A DNA stretch of 64,000 nt from Paenibacillus tritici (GCF_013204885.1 NZ_JABMKX010000004.1:310001-374000); one strand, 5' to 3'; positions 1 through 10,770 are shown, counted from the first letter of the stretch. The notes: generated by a model not told the origin, from the sequence alone. Numbers and translations: made by a program.

Positions 1-42
1 TCATGCAAAAATATGTGCTGGATAAGGGGCAGGGTTGATACT

Positions 43-3000
43 ATGAGCGATGACAACCAAATCAATGAGATACACGGCGATGTAATAGACACCGGCGAGC
101 TGCTGAGCGCCTTGATGGCGATGAAGAAGGGCAATTTCTCCCACAGAATGCCTTATGACCGGACGGGAATCGCCGGGAAGGTAGCGGATACGTTCAATGA
201 GATCATGGATATTCAGGAGAGCCTGGTGCATGAGGTTCAGGCTGTGGCCCGGGTAGTCGGCAAGGAGGGGAATCTGTCCAGAAGGTTCGCGCAGAAGAAT
301 CTGGGCGGGTCCTGGGAGACGGTCACCGATTCCTTGAACGGTCTGGTGATTGACCTGATTCAGCCGACCAGCGAGATGGTCCGGGTGATTAACGCCGTAG
401 CCAAAGGCGACCTGTCCCAGAAGGTGGAGCTGGAGATCGAAGGACGGCCGCTCACCGGTGAGTTCCAGAGAACGGCAAGCAACATTAATATGATGGTCAA
501 CCAGCTCAGCACCTTCGCCTCCGAGGTGACCCGCGTGGCGCGTGAGGTCGGAACAGAAGGCATCCTGGGCGGTCAGGCCGATGTTAAAGGGGTCTCCGGC
601 ACCTGGAAGGATCTGACCGACAGCGTGAATTATATGGCGACGAACCTGACGGATCAGGTGCGCAATATCGCGGCGGTAACCACCGCCGTTGCCAACGGGG
701 ATCTGTCGAAGCAGATTACGGTGAATGCGCGGGGCGAAATTCTGGAGCTGAAGAATACGATCAACACGATGGTGGATCAGCTCTCTATGTTCTCTTCCGA
801 GGTAACCCGGGTGGCCCGTGAGGTGGGGACAGAGGGTAAGCTTGGCGGACAGGCCGATGTGAAGGATGTCTCCGGGACCTGGCGGGATTTGACCGAAAGC
901 GTCAACTATATGGCGTCCAATCTGACGAACCAGGTGCGTAACATCGCGGTGGTGACCACTGCGGTGGCGAACGGCGATCTGTCGAAGAAGATTACTGCCG
1001 ATGTCCAGGGCGAAATTCTGGAGCTGAAGAATACGATCAATACGATGGTGGATCAATTATCGACGTTTGCTTCCGAGGTGACCCGGATGGCCCGCGAGGT
1101 GGGAACGGAAGGGATACTTGGCGGACAGGCCGATGTCAAAGGCGTGTCCGGCACCTGGCGGGATTTGACCGAAAGTGTAAATTACATGGCGTCTAACTTA
1201 ACCAACCAGGTGCGTAATATTGCGGAGGTAACCACTGCGGTGGCCAAGGGCGACTTGTCGAAGACGATCACCGTCGATGCGAAGGGCGAGATTCTGGAGC
1301 TCAAAAGCACGATTAACATCATGGTGGACCAGCTCAGCAACTTCGCCTCCGAGGTGACGCGGGTGGCGCGCGAGGTATCTACTGAAGGTATTCTCGGCGG
1401 TCAGGCGGATGTGAAGGGAGTCTCCGGCACCTGGAAGGATCTTACTGACAGCGTTAACTTCATGGCGGGCACGCTGACGGATCAGGTGCGTAATATCGCC
1501 GAAGTGACGACAGCCGTCGCCAAAGGCGACCTGTCCAAGCAGATTACGGTGAATGCGACCGGCGAGATCCTGGAGCTGAAGAACACCATTAACACCATGG
1601 TGGAGCAGCTGTCGATCTTCGCCTCCGAGGTCACGCGGGTGGCGCGTGAGGTGGGCACCGAGGGGATGCTGGGCGGACAGGCCCAGGTGAAGGGCGTGGC
1701 CGGGACCTGGCGGGACTTGACCGAGAGCGTCAACTATATGGCGTCCAATCTGACCAATCAGGTGCGCAATATTGCGGTGGTAACGACAGCGGTGGCGAAC
1801 GGCGATCTGTCCAAGAAGATCACTGCGGATGTGCAGGGCGAAATCCTGGAGCTGAAGAATACGATCAATACGATGGTGGACCAGCTCTCCATGTTCTCCT
1901 CCGAGGTTACGCGTGTGGCGCGCGAGGTAGGGACGGACGGCAAGCTCGGCGGACAGGCGCAGGTGAAGGGGGTCGGCGGCACCTGGAGGGATCTGACCGA
2001 AGGCGTAAATAACATGGCTCGGAATCTGACGGACCAGGTGCGTAATATTGCCGATGTAACCACAGCGGTAGCCAAGGGAGATTTGTCCAAGAAGATTACG
2101 GTAGATGTCAAAGGCGAGATTCTGGAGCTGAAGAACACGATTAACACGATGGTGGACCAGCTCTCGATCTTCGCCTCGGAGGTGACGCGTGTAGCGCGTG
2201 AAGTGGGCACGGACGGCAAGCTGGGCGCACAAGCCGAAGTGAAGGATGTCTCCGGTACATGGAAAGACTTGACCGACACGGTGAACTACATGGCGAGTAA
2301 TCTGACGATCCAGATGCGCAACATTGCCGGTGTCACCACGGCGGTAGCGAACGGGGACCTGTCCAAGAAGATTACGGTAGACGTCAAGGGCGAATTGCTT
2401 GAGCTGAAGAACACGATCAACACGATGGTGGATCAGCTGAATTCGTTCGCCTCCGAGGTGACGCGTGTGGCGCGTGAGGTCGGTACAGACGGCAAGCTGG
2501 GCGGACAGGCCCAGGTGCGCGGTGTCGGGGGGATCTGGAAGGATCTGACCGACAACGTTAATATTATGGCGACCAATCTGACCGATCAGGTCCGCGGAAT
2601 CGCCAAGGTCGTAACGGCAGTGGCGAACGGTAACCTGAAGCAGAAGCTGACGGTGGAAGCCAAGGGCGAAATTGCCGAGCTGACGGATACGATCAATAAC
2701 ATGATCGAGACCCTGGCGACCTTCGCCGACCAGGTTACCACCGTGGCCCGCGAGGTAGGTGCCGAAGGGAAGCTAGGCGGACAGGCCAGTGTGCCGGGGG
2801 CGGCAGGGACCTGGCGTGATCTCACGGACAACGTTAACTACATGGCGAGTACGCTGACCACGCAGGTGCGCGCCATCACCAACGTTGCCACCGCAGTGAC
2901 GAACGGCGATCTGTCACGGGCCATCGACGTATCCGCCTCAGGAGAAGTGGCGACACTCAAAGACAATATCAACGAAATGATCCGCAATCTGAAGGAGACG

Positions 3001-5751
3001 ACCCGGATCAATACCGAGCAGGACTGGCTTAAGACCAATCTGGCCAAGTTCTCGCGGATGCTGCAGGGGCAGAGGGACCTGTATGCGGTCAGCCGTATGA
3101 TCCTGTCCGAGCTGGCGCCGCTTGTGTCGATGCAGCATGGCGTCTTCTATATCAATGAACCCTCCGGCGGGGAAGCGGTCCTGAAGCTGTTCGCCAGCTA
3201 TGCATATCAGAACCGCAAGCATCTGGCGAATGAATTCCGCGCGGGCCAGGGGCTGGTCGGCCAGTGCCTGATTGAGAAGCAGCGGATTCTACTGACCAAC
3301 GTACCGGGTGACTATGTGATGATCTCCTCGGCACTGGGGGAAGCCACGCCGCTGAATATCATTTTGCTGCCGATTATCTTTGAGGATCAGGTGCTGGCGA
3401 TTCTGGAGCTGGCCACCTTCCGTCCATACAGCGATATCGACATCGCGTTCCTGGATCAGCTTACAGAATCCATCGGCAGTGTGATTAACACAATGCAGGC
3501 GAACCAGCGGACGGAGGAGCTGCTGATTCAGTCCCAGTCGCTTACCGAGGAGCTCCAGAAGCAGCAGATGGAGCTGCGGAGCACGAATGACGAGCTTGAG
3601 GATAAGGCGAAGCTGCTCGTCCTCCAGAAGGCGGAAGTGGAGAGCAAGAACCACGAGGTAGAGGTTGCCAAGCGTTACCTGGAGGAGAAGGCAGAGCAGC
3701 TTGCCCTGACCTCCAAATATAAATCTGAATTCCTGGCCAACATGTCCCATGAGCTGCGGACCCCGCTGAATTCCCTGCTGCTCCTGGCAGAACAGCTGGC
3801 CGAGAACCCGGATGAGAATCTGCACGAGCTTCAGGTGAAGTTCGCCAAGACGATTCAGGATTCGGGACTGGAATTGCTGCACCTGATCAATGATATCCTG
3901 GATCTGTCCAAAATCGAATCCGGCACGATCACGCCGGACTTCAGTGAGGTCTCTCTGGCAGAGCTGACAGGCGGACTGGACCGCACCTTCCGCCATATGG
4001 TGGATGCCAAGAAGCTCGACTACCGGATCACCGTTGATCCCGGCGTGCCGGGCAGTATCGCAACAGACTCCAAGCGGCTGCAGCAAATACTGAAGAACCT
4101 GCTCTCGAACGCCTTCAAGTTCACGGAGCAGGGGCAGATTATGCTTCAGATCCGCAAGGCAGAGGATGGCTGGCACCCGGACAATGAGTCGCTGAAGCGG
4201 GCCAGAACGGTGATCTGCTTCTCCGTAAGCGATACCGGGATCGGCATTCCGCAGGAGAAGCAGCAGATTATCTTCGAAGCCTTCCAGCAGGCGGACGGCA
4301 GCACGAACCGGGAATACGGCGGAACGGGCCTGGGGCTTGCCATCTCCCGCGAGATTGCCGAGATGCTGGGCGGAGAGATTACCCTGTACAGCGAAGTGGG
4401 CAAAGGGAGCGTATTTAATCTGTACCTGCCAACGGAAGCGGAATTCACAGAGCCGGTGCTCCCGCAGGCTCATGTTCCCGAGGTCATTGACATTACTCCG
4501 GCCAAACGCCGCAGCAGCCTAGCGAAGCCGGCAGAGGAATCCTTCGTTGACGACCGCGAGGATATCAAGCCGGGAGACCGTGTGTTCCTGATCGTTGAGG
4601 ATGACCAGAAGTTCAATGAGATCATTCTCGGGATGCTCCATAAAAAGGGGATCAAGGCGGTCATCGCCACCAGCGGGTGGGATGTGATGGAGCTTGTTCA
4701 TCAGTATCAGCCGGCGGCGATTACGCTGGATCTGCATCTTGGCGGGGACACTGACGGCTGGCTGGTGCTGCAGCAGCTGAAGAATGATATCCATGTGAGG
4801 CATATCCCGGTTTGTGTGATGACTGTGGATGAGGACGAGGTGCTGCTGCTGCAAAAGGGAGCTTACGATTACTTCCGCAAGCCGGTGACCAACGAGGAGC
4901 TGGAGAATGCGCTCGACCGTCTGAACCGGTTCGCAGATAATACCACTGCGAAGCTGCTGGTGGCGGTCCGCGATGAAGAAGAGCGTAAGCATATAGCCGG
5001 GCTGCTGGACAACCCGGATATCCAGCTCACGGTAGTCGATACAGGGCGCAAAGCCTTGAATCAGCTGGGCAGCAAGGAGTTCGGCGGTGTGGTTGTGGAC
5101 AGCGGCCTGACGGATATGAATCTGATCCGGTTCATCCGGGAGCTGTACAAGAATGCCCGGAACAAAAGGATTCCCGTCCTGGTGCATATGAGCCGGAAGC
5201 TGACGCCGGAAGAAGAGACCGAGTGGGATGAGCTGGTGAAGATGGCGGTGCTCAAAGAGGTGAAGTCGGATATCCAGCTGATTGATGAGACAACGCTCGC
5301 CCTGCACCGCAAGGCAGAGAATCTGCCGCCTCTCTCCAGAGACAAGCTGCTTAAGCTGCATCAGTCGGATGAGATGATTGAATATAAAAAGGTGCTTGTA
5401 GTAGATGATGATATCCGCAACATCTTCGCACTCACCTCCATTCTGGAGCGTCATCAGATGAAGGTCATACCTGCGGAGAACGGCCAGGATGCCATCACCC
5501 TGCTGGAGCAGACACCGGATATCGAGATTGTCCTGATGGACATCATGATGCCGGGAATGGACGGCTACGAGACAACCCGCGAGATTCGGCAGAAGCCGGA
5601 GTTCCAGGACCTCCCCATTCTTGCGCTTACCGCCAAAGCAATGAAGGGAGACCGGGAGCTATGCCTGGAAGCAGGCTGCTCGGATTATATTACCAAGCCG
5701 GTCAACAGCGGCCAGTTGTTATCCATGATGCGTACCTGGCTGGACCGCTAG
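43..5751 (+). CDS. Poly-HAMP soluble hybrid sensor histidine kinase with three receiver domains
   Basis: 1902-residue hybrid kinase. The ATG at 43 is preferred over the ATG at 13 because a purine-rich AAGGGGCAGGG lies just upstream. Order: an HAMP-like N-terminus; nine 92-residue HAMP-type units (about residues 167-995); a GAF domain (about 1010-1165); a charged coiled coil; HisKA with SHELRTP (phospho-acceptor His1236); HATPase with DTGIGIP and GGTGLGL; then three receivers. Receiver 1 has Asp1563, receiver 2 is divergent, and receiver 3 ([12 protein letters not shown], Asp1833, KP near the end) looks fully functional. No membrane segment is visible, so it should act in the cytoplasm. The layout recalls fungal group III (Nik1/Os-1) osmosensing kinases and poly-HAMP kinases of Paenibacillus. 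Signal and partner are unknown. It is followed by a strong terminator and seems to be a single gene. Confidence 0.93.
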   Translation: MSDDNQINEIHGDVIDTGELLSALMAMKKGNFSHRMPYDRTGIAGKVADTFNEIMDIQESLVHEVQAVARVVGKEGNLSRRFAQKNLGGSWETVTDSLNGLVIDLIQPTSEMVRVINAVAKGDLSQKVELEIEGRPLTGEFQRTASNINMMVNQLSTFASEVTRVAREVGTEGILGGQADVKGVSGTWKDLTDSVNYMATNLTDQVRNIAAVTTAVANGDLSKQITVNARGEILELKNTINTMVDQLSMFSSEVTRVAREVGTEGKLGGQADVKDVSGTWRDLTESVNYMASNLTNQVRNIAVVTTAVANGDLSKKITADVQGEILELKNTINTMVDQLSTFASEVTRMAREVGTEGILGGQADVKGVSGTWRDLTESVNYMASNLTNQVRNIAEVTTAVAKGDLSKTITVDAKGEILELKSTINIMVDQLSNFASEVTRVAREVSTEGILGGQADVKGVSGTWKDLTDSVNFMAGTLTDQVRNIAEVTTAVAKGDLSKQITVNATGEILELKNTINTMVEQLSIFASEVTRVAREVGTEGMLGGQAQVKGVAGTWRDLTESVNYMASNLTNQVRNIAVVTTAVANGDLSKKITADVQGEILELKNTINTMVDQLSMFSSEVTRVAREVGTDGKLGGQAQVKGVGGTWRDLTEGVNNMARNLTDQVRNIADVTTAVAKGDLSKKITVDVKGEILELKNTINTMVDQLSIFASEVTRVAREVGTDGKLGAQAEVKDVSGTWKDLTDTVNYMASNLTIQMRNIAGVTTAVANGDLSKKITVDVKGELLELKNTINTMVDQLNSFASEVTRVAREVGTDGKLGGQAQVRGVGGIWKDLTDNVNIMATNLTDQVRGIAKVVTAVANGNLKQKLTVEAKGEIAELTDTINNMIETLATFADQVTTVAREVGAEGKLGGQASVPGAAGTWRDLTDNVNYMASTLTTQVRAITNVATAVTNGDLSRAIDVSASGEVATLKDNINEMIRNLKETTRINTEQDWLKTNLAKFSRMLQGQRDLYAVSRMILSELAPLVSMQHGVFYINEPSGGEAVLKLFASYAYQNRKHLANEFRAGQGLVGQCLIEKQRILLTNVPGDYVMISSALGEATPLNIILLPIIFEDQVLAILELATFRPYSDIDIAFLDQLTESIGSVINTMQANQRTEELLIQSQSLTEELQKQQMELRSTNDELEDKAKLLVLQKAEVESKNHEVEVAKRYLEEKAEQLALTSKYKSEFLANMSHELRTPLNSLLLLAEQLAENPDENLHELQVKFAKTIQDSGLELLHLINDILDLSKIESGTITPDFSEVSLAELTGGLDRTFRHMVDAKKLDYRITVDPGVPGSIATDSKRLQQILKNLLSNAFKFTEQGQIMLQIRKAEDGWHPDNESLKRARTVICFSVSDTGIGIPQEKQQIIFEAFQQADGSTNREYGGTGLGLAISREIAEMLGGEITLYSEVGKGSVFNLYLPTEAEFTEPVLPQAHVPEVIDITPAKRRSSLAKPAEESFVDDREDIKPGDRVFLIVEDDQKFNEIILGMLHKKGIKAVIATSGWDVMELVHQYQPAAITLDLHLGGDTDGWLVLQQLKNDIHVRHIPVCVMTVDEDEVLLLQKGAYDYFRKPVTNEELENALDRLNRFADNTTAKLLVAVRDEEERKHIAGLLDNPDIQLTVVDTGRKALNQLGSKEFGGVVVDSGLTDMNLIRFIRELYKNARNKRIPVLVHMSRKLTPEEETEWDELVKMAVLKEVKSDIQLIDETTLALHRKAENLPPLSRDKLLKLHQSDEMIEYKKVLVVDDDIRNIFALTSILERHQMKVIPAENGQDAITLLEQTPDIEIVLMDIMMPGMDGYETTREIRQKPEFQDLPILALTAKAMKGDRELCLEAGCSDYITKPVNSGQLLSMMRTWLDR
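541..3024 (+). repeat. Nine in-frame 276-bp HAMP repeats inside the kinase gene
   Basis: The codons for REVG/REVS recur at about 541, 817, 1093, 1369, 1645, 1921, 2197, 2473 and 2749, exactly 276 bp (92 codons) apart with no indel. Each unit has a GGQA-V-GV-GTW-DLT half and a [26 protein letters not shown] half. Units two and five are especially close at the nucleotide level, which suggests block duplication or gene conversion. The last unit is the most diverged. Confidence 0.9.
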
Positions 5752-5813
5752 AGCCATAAGCGGCAACGGCTGCGCCGACCTTTTTTAAGGGCGGCATTCA
5801 TTTCAGCGGGAAA

Positions 5814-5878
5814 TAAAAACAGGAGCTGCCTCAAGCCGTTAGCGCGGTTGGGGTGAGGCTCCTGTTTTTTTTTTTTTC
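5814..5878. terminator. Intrinsic terminator after the poly-HAMP kinase, probably bidirectional
   Basis: The arms AAAAACAGGAGC and GCTCCTGTTTTT pair, with further pairing (TGCCTCA/TGAGG) inside, followed by about 14 T. The A-run on the left arm would let it also stop the LacI-type gene that converges from the right. Confidence 0.9.
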
Positions 5879-5899
5879 GAATATAAGGAAGTCTATGTC

Positions 5900-6958
5900 C
5901 TACAGGTCTGTAACGGGTTCAAGCCGCCTGCAGGAGGATCTTGCGATAAAAAGCGTATCGACTTTGATCTTCGTGCTGACCACGGGCGGTACGCCCAGGG
6001 AGGATGTGAACAGGTCTACTGCCCATGCGGCCATCCGTTCTTTCTCCACATGAACCGTCGTCAGCTCCGGGGTCACAATCAGCGATTCATTGATATTATC
6101 GAAGCCGATAACCGATACATCCTCCGGGATGGAGAAGCCCAGTTCGCCCAGTGCCTTGATGGTGCTGATGGCGATATAGTCGCATTCACAGAAGAAGGCG
6201 GTAGGAAAAGGCTGGCCGCTGTCCTTCAGGTGCTGGAGCTTGTCCCGCAGGGGTCCCTGGGAGGAGAACAGGGTAGGGGGCACCGCCAGGAGGCTGCTCC
6301 GGGGAATCTCCACCTGAGCCTCTGCCATGGCCGCCATGAATCCCCGTTGCCGCTCCTCAAAGTTATGGATACGTTCCTCGGAAGCGATATAGCCGATTCT
6401 CCGGTGTCCATGCCCGGTCAGATAGGTACCCGCCTGATAGGCGCCCATATAATTATTGATCTCTACAAAATGGACAGGGAGTGCATCGAAGCAAGTATCC
6501 AAAACGATCAAGCCGGGCAGCTTATCCGCAATATCGGCTATTCTGGAGGACTCCAGGCTGGTGCCGAGAAGAATAACACCGCTGGTCGGTTCCTCCATAA
6601 TGGTGCGGATTCCCTGCTCATAGTGCTTCTCTTCAATCGCGGAGAACATCAGACGGTATCCACCCATGCGGCAGCGTTCTTCAATATGGTGAATCAGCTC
6701 GCGGAAGAAGGGCTGCTGATAATATTCCTCATGGACCAGTCCGGCATTGGTGAATACCAGGAAGCGCAGGGTTGTGGCGTTCGCCTCAGCGGCTGCTGTT
6801 TTGCCTTTGCCTTTGCTGTGGCCTGTATATCCTGATTCCCTGGCCAGGCGCAGGATTCGCTCGCGTGTCTCCTGCCCTACCCCCGGCTTCCCGTTCAGGG
6901 CAAGAGAAACTGCGCCTTTGGAGACCCCGGCCAAGCGGGCAAGCTCCTCCATATTCAA
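5900..6958 (-). CDS. LacI/GalR-family transcriptional regulator
   Basis: 352-residue LacI-type repressor. The N-terminal helix-turn-helix reads MEELARLAGVSKGAVSLALN, followed by the hinge and a periplasmic-binding-like effector domain (VIGFDNINES near the C-terminus is typical). An in-frame ATG exists at 6973 but has no ribosome binding site. That ATG belongs to the TGGAGG that sits 8 nt upstream of a TTG at 6958, so a TTG start is preferred. It is divergent from the glycosidase/oxidoreductase pair at 7219-9793, and the shared 260-bp gap holds five TGTTTAGT elements, so it probably controls that pair in response to a sugar. The effector is unknown. Confidence 0.88.
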   Translation of the reverse strand: MNMEELARLAGVSKGAVSLALNGKPGVGQETRERILRLARESGYTGHSKGKGKTAAAEANATTLRFLVFTNAGLVHEEYYQQPFFRELIHHIEERCRMGGYRLMFSAIEEKHYEQGIRTIMEEPTSGVILLGTSLESSRIADIADKLPGLIVLDTCFDALPVHFVEINNYMGAYQAGTYLTGHGHRRIGYIASEERIHNFEERQRGFMAAMAEAQVEIPRSSLLAVPPTLFSSQGPLRDKLQHLKDSGQPFPTAFFCECDYIAISTIKALGELGFSIPEDVSVIGFDNINESLIVTPELTTVHVEKERMAAWAVDLFTSSLGVPPVVSTKIKVDTLFIARSSCRRLEPVTDL

Positions 6959-6990
6959 TGCATATTCCTCCATTCACAGTATCTTAAGTA

Positions 6991-7195
6991 TGTTTAGTGT
7001 AAGGGAAGAGATTAGTTTTAGCAATGAAGCAAGGGGGAATGGAATTTGTTTAGTTATGTTTAGTTGGAGGGTGACCAGTAGACCCTGAATACCGTTTGAT
7101 AAATAAGACTATTGACGATATTTCAGGCGTATTGTAGGATGGAAATATATAAACGGCATGATTATCGTCGGTTTTTGTTTAGTTAATGTTTAGTT
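6991..7195. promoter_or_regulatory. Divergent control region with five TGTTTAGT elements
   Basis: TGTTTAGT(T) occurs at 6991, 7047, 7057, 7176 and 7187. Two pairs are tandem direct repeats spaced 10 and 11 bp apart, one helical turn, and both pairs continue with GGA. The region lies between the LacI-type gene and the glycosidase gene. These are probably operator half-sites, but they are direct repeats rather than the palindrome usual for LacI proteins, so the assignment is inference. Confidence 0.5.
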
Positions 7196-7218
7196 GGATA
7201 TAGAAGGGAGCAGGTAAT

Positions 7219-8748
7219 ATGGCTAATCAGGAGGAAGCAAGGCAGGCTGCTGGATTCCAGGGGAGCGTCGCTGTTTCAGTTACGGACAGGGCTGTCCGAT
7301 GGGGCGTATGTGAAATTGTACTGCACGGGGGACCCGCCGGGGGCAATCCCTTTACAGAGGTAGCCCTGCAAGCGGAGTTTACGCTGGAGGAACGCTCCAT
7401 TCTGGCGCTGGGCTTCTATGATGGTGAAGGCGTGTACCGCATCCGGTTCATGCCGGACCGTGAAGGCAGGTGGACCTTCCGGACCAGCAGCAATGAACCT
7501 GCTCTCCATGGGATCGAAGGGGATTTTGAATGTACGGCTGCTGGCGGCAATCATGGTCCGGTCCGGGTCAGGAATACCTTTCATTTTGCCTATGAGGACG
7601 GGACGGCCTATCTTCCTATTGGCACTACTTGCTACGCCTGGACCCACCAGGGCGATGAGCTGGAGGAGCAGACGCTGGCGACTTTGAAAGCGTCTTCTTT
7701 TAACAAAATAAGAATGTGTGTATTTCCGAAATCCTACTCGTATAACACTAATGAACCGGTCTATTATCCGTATGAGGGTTCGCTTGAGAAGGGCTGGGAT
7801 TACAGCCGGTTCAATCCGGCGTTCTTCAGGCATCTGGAGGAGCGGATTGCGGACCTGGGGGAGCTTGGCATCGAAGCTGACCTGATTCTGTTCCATCCGT
7901 ACGACCGCTGGGGGTTCGCAGATATGGGCAAGGAGGCGGATGACCGCTATCTCCGTTACATTGTGGCCAGACTCTCGGCTTACCGCCATATCTGGTGGTC
8001 CCTTGCCAATGAATATGATTTCATGAGAACCAAAACACTTGCGGACTGGGAGCGGTTCGCCCACATTGTTACCTCGTATGATCCTTACGGACATCTGATT
8101 TCTAACCATAATGGTCTTGCGTTCTATGACTTCAACCAGCCATGGGTTACGCATTGCAGTATTCAGCGTGTGGATGCCTACAAGACCTCCGAGAATACGG
8201 ACGAATGGAGACAACGCTGGAACAAGCCGGTTGTGATCGACGAATGTGCCTATGAGGGCAATGTGGAACATGGCTGGGGGAATATTACCGGGGAAGAAAT
8301 GGTCCGCCGCTTCTGGGAAGGAGCGGTACGCGGAGGGTATGTCGGGCATGGCGAAACCTATCTGCACCCGGAGGACAAGATCTGGTGGGCCAAGGGCGGC
8401 CAGCTCTACGGAACCAGCCCTGAGCGTATTGCTTTTCTGCGCTGCGTATTGGAAGAAGGACCCGCCGGGGGACTGAACCCGTTGCCTTCGGAATGGGATC
8501 TGCCCAGAGCCGGGATTGAAGACGAATATTATCTGTACTACTTCGGATTTAACCGGCCGTCGTTCCGTCAGTTCACAATGAACCCGGATGTCCGCTATAA
8601 GGTGGAGCTGCTGGATACCTGGAATATGACGGTGGAACGGCTTGCGGGCAGCTATCAGGGGACCTTCCGGATCGACCTGCCCGGGCGGACCTACATGGCG
8701 GTGAGAATGACGCGCTTGCCCGGGGACAAGGACTTGGAGGATGAATAA
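7219..8748 (+). CDS. DUF5060/DUF4038-type putative glycoside hydrolase
   Basis: 509-residue cytoplasmic protein with no signal peptide. The N-terminal about 90 residues form a beta-sandwich of the DUF5060 type (FTEVALQAEF, YRIRFMPDREGRWTF). The middle is a TIM-barrel-like domain (PIGTTCYAWTHQ, WWSLANEYD, VVIDECAYEG) as in apiosidase-like and DUF4038/DUF5605 proteins. The acidic residues in LANEYD and IDECAYEG are candidate catalytic residues. The start is supported by GAAGGGAGCAGG upstream. It is one base from the following Gfo/Idh gene, so the two are co-translated. It probably acts on imported oligosaccharides derived from plant polymers under LacI-type control; the substrate is not known. 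Confidence 0.82.
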   Translation: MANQEEARQAAGFQGSVAVSVTDRAVRWGVCEIVLHGGPAGGNPFTEVALQAEFTLEERSILALGFYDGEGVYRIRFMPDREGRWTFRTSSNEPALHGIEGDFECTAAGGNHGPVRVRNTFHFAYEDGTAYLPIGTTCYAWTHQGDELEEQTLATLKASSFNKIRMCVFPKSYSYNTNEPVYYPYEGSLEKGWDYSRFNPAFFRHLEERIADLGELGIEADLILFHPYDRWGFADMGKEADDRYLRYIVARLSAYRHIWWSLANEYDFMRTKTLADWERFAHIVTSYDPYGHLISNHNGLAFYDFNQPWVTHCSIQRVDAYKTSENTDEWRQRWNKPVVIDECAYEGNVEHGWGNITGEEMVRRFWEGAVRGGYVGHGETYLHPEDKIWWAKGGQLYGTSPERIAFLRCVLEEGPAGGLNPLPSEWDLPRAGIEDEYYLYYFGFNRPSFRQFTMNPDVRYKVELLDTWNMTVERLAGSYQGTFRIDLPGRTYMAVRMTRLPGDKDLEDE

Positions 8749-8749
8749 G

Positions 8750-9793
8750 ATGTGGAAGATTGGTGTAGTGGGTGCGGGGTATTGGTCCGATAAGCATTTG
8801 CAGGCCTGGCGGCGTATCCCCGGGGTTCAGATTCAAGGTCTGTGCGATCCCGATAAAAGCAGGCTGTACAGCAAGGCAGAGGCCTATGATATTCCCGAAG
8901 ATAAGCTGTATGGGACGCTGGAGGAGATGCTGGCTGCTGCTGATATCGACGTAGTAGATATTATTACTCCGCCGGATACCCATCCCGAACTAGTCGGCAG
9001 AGCCGCCCGGGCAGGCAAACACATCATGTGCCAGAAGCCGTTCGCCCATTCCATGGAGGAAGCGCGGGAGATGGTCGAAGCTGCCAAGGCTGCGGAGGTC
9101 CGGCTGATGGTCACGGAGAACTGGCGCTGGCTGCAGCCGATGCAGGCGATTAAGGAACTGCTGAATAGCGGAGCAGCGGGACTGCTCCACACGATCCGCT
9201 ACATTCATACAGACTACTATTCTCCCCGGTTTGCACCGGAGAATGAGCTCCCGCAGCCATTCTTCCGGGAGATGCCGAGGCTGCTGTTCTACGAGATGGG
9301 CGTTCACTGGCACGATACCTGGCGGTTCCTGTTCGGGGACCCCAAGCGGATATATGCGGAGACCCGGCGGGTCAGCCCTTATATTACCGGCGAGGATGCG
9401 GGGCTGATTACGCTTGGATACGAGGACTATATGGGCTTCATGGATATGAGCTGGGCGACCCGGCAGAATCTGCCGGGCCTGCTTACGATGCCGGTGCTGC
9501 CCGAGCATAAAGAACAGCTGATCATCGAAGGAGATCAGGCAACACTGAAGCTGTACAGCAGCGGCACCCTCAGCCTGATTGATAACAGCGGGATGGAGAC
9601 GATAGTTACGGAGAACAACGGTCTTGATTTTGAAGAGAGCCATTTCCGTCTGCAGTCTCATTTCATTCATTGTCTGAACACCGGAGAGGAATTTCAGACG
9701 AGCGGAGAAGACAACCTGAAGACGCTGGAGCTTGTATTCGGAACCTACAGGAGTGCGGAGGAGCATGAGGTTATTCATTTTGGGCAGCGCTGA
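8750..9793 (+). CDS. Gfo/Idh/MocA-family NAD(P)-dependent sugar oxidoreductase
   Basis: 347 residues. The N-terminal Rossmann fold starts at once (WKIGVVGAGYW), followed by DIITPPDTHP and CQKPFAHS, which carries the family's catalytic lysine in the EKP-type motif. GVHWHDTWRFLFG supplies the downstream catalytic histidine region. An ATG at 8741 exists, but GGAGG abuts it; the ATG at 8750 has GGAGG at the proper 9-nt spacing, so the shorter form is preferred. It starts one base after the glycosidase stop. It probably oxidises or epimerises the sugar released by that enzyme. Confidence 0.87.
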   Translation: MWKIGVVGAGYWSDKHLQAWRRIPGVQIQGLCDPDKSRLYSKAEAYDIPEDKLYGTLEEMLAAADIDVVDIITPPDTHPELVGRAARAGKHIMCQKPFAHSMEEAREMVEAAKAAEVRLMVTENWRWLQPMQAIKELLNSGAAGLLHTIRYIHTDYYSPRFAPENELPQPFFREMPRLLFYEMGVHWHDTWRFLFGDPKRIYAETRRVSPYITGEDAGLITLGYEDYMGFMDMSWATRQNLPGLLTMPVLPEHKEQLIIEGDQATLKLYSSGTLSLIDNSGMETIVTENNGLDFEESHFRLQSHFIHCLNTGEEFQTSGEDNLKTLELVFGTYRSAEEHEVIHFGQR

Positions 9794-10199
9794 CGCGGTG
9801 ACCTCTTCCTTGCCAAGACCGAAGGGCCTACCGGCTGGGGGAATTGGAGTGGTACCGAGTCCCGAAAGTATAAGTATAGTAACGCAATTGTATACAACAG
9901 CGGATTAAAAACCAAGTATTCTGCGTGGTGACGACTAAATAGTAAAGTTAGGTTGTCTTAGGGTCAGCGGAGTAGAAGGGAATAGAAAGTAGGGAGGAAG
10001 AAACGCAGGAAGTAGAGTAGGAGGTAGTGTGGGAAGTAGAGGTAGAGGTAGAGTAGGAAGTGGAGTAGGCGGTAGAGCGGAAAGAAACGCAGCGAAAAGT
10101 CGGCTCGAAATAAACACACCTTATCTGTGCCCCAAGCCATTCCGCCCAGGCGGAGCGGATTGGGGTTGATTGTGTTAAGAAGTTGGGCAGTTATGATAT
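9794..10199. other. Intergenic stretch: decayed repeat, polypurine tract, hairpin
   Basis: No gene is credible here. At 9894-9945 there is a degenerate copy of the tail of the repeat seen at 41880-41925 (acaacagcgg, then tattctgcgtggtgacga). From about 9966 to 10086 the + strand is nearly all purine, with GTAGAG/GGTAGA microsatellite-like repeats. At 10131-10166 an imperfect hairpin pairs CCCCAA and TTCCGCC with GGCGGA and TTGGGG. ORFs called through it have no start signal and are products of low complexity. Confidence 0.6.
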
Positions 10200-10712
10200 T
10201 CGTCAGCGAGGGGAGGGAGCCCAGAGGGATAAATCCCACTGAATCCGCCGGAAATGGGCGGAGTGGGCGAATCAAAGGGATAAATCCCACTGAATCCGCC
10301 GAAAGTGGGCGGAGTGGGGAAACCAAAGGGATAAATCCCTTTGAATCCGCCGGAAGTGGGCGGAGCGGGCAAACCAAAGGGATAAATCCCTCTGAATCCG
10401 CCAAATGTGGGCGGAGTAGGGAAACCAAAGGGATAAATCCTTTTGAATCCGCCAAATGTGGGCGGAGTGGGCAAATCAAAGGGATAAATCCCTCTGAATC
10501 CGCCAAATGTAGGCGGAGCGGGGAACCCAAAGGGTAAGGAGGAAATGAAGAGCAAAAGTGCACTTGAACTTCTCAAATACGGCCCCAAGGAGGGAATGAG
10601 GAGCAGAAGTGCACTTGAATTTCTCAAACGCGGCCCAATGGAGGAAATGAGGAGCAGAAGTGCACTTGAATTTCTCAAATGCGACTCAAAGGTGGAAATG
10701 GGGAGCACAAAA
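10200..10712. repeat. 51-bp tandem repeat array (about 10 units) with a mid-array sequence switch
   Basis: GGGATAAATCCC recurs at 10226, 10277, 10328, 10379, 10430 and 10481, exactly 51 bp apart. In the same phase, GGAG-AGCA(A/G)AAGTGCAC continues at 10551, 10602, 10653 and (degenerate) 10704. Each early unit carries two dyads: CGCC-N8-GGCGG and the arms AAAGGGAT/ATCCCTTT. The length is a multiple of three, so open frames run through it on both strands, but none has a ribosome binding site. It is treated as a noncoding structured repeat. Confidence 0.88.
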
Positions 10713-10764
10713 AAATAGTTAAAGAGCGGAACATTAAGCTAATTGCCTCATGTACCGCTCTTAT
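10713..10764 (-). terminator. Terminator of the LysR-XRE transcription unit
   Basis: On the minus strand AAGAGCGG pairs with CCGCTCTT across a roughly 22-nt loop and is followed by a T-run (read on + as CACAAAAAAATAG). It lies just beyond the XRE gene stop. Confidence 0.7.
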
Positions 10765-10770
10765 TTCGTT

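Noticed and set aside
1..5454. Antisense frames opposite the poly-HAMP kinase (up to 394 residues)
   Set aside because: They mirror the repeats of the coding strand, lack ribosome binding sites and match no known family.
9964..10563. Open frames of 136-199 residues across the polypurine tract and 51-bp array on both strands
   Set aside because: They exist because the unit is a multiple of three and low in stop codons. None has a ribosome binding site, several overlap in different frames, and the products are pure repeats.
10200..10712. CRISPR array
   Set aside because: The whole 51-bp unit is repeated; there are no unique spacers, and no cas genes are near. The same holds for 58762-59655.
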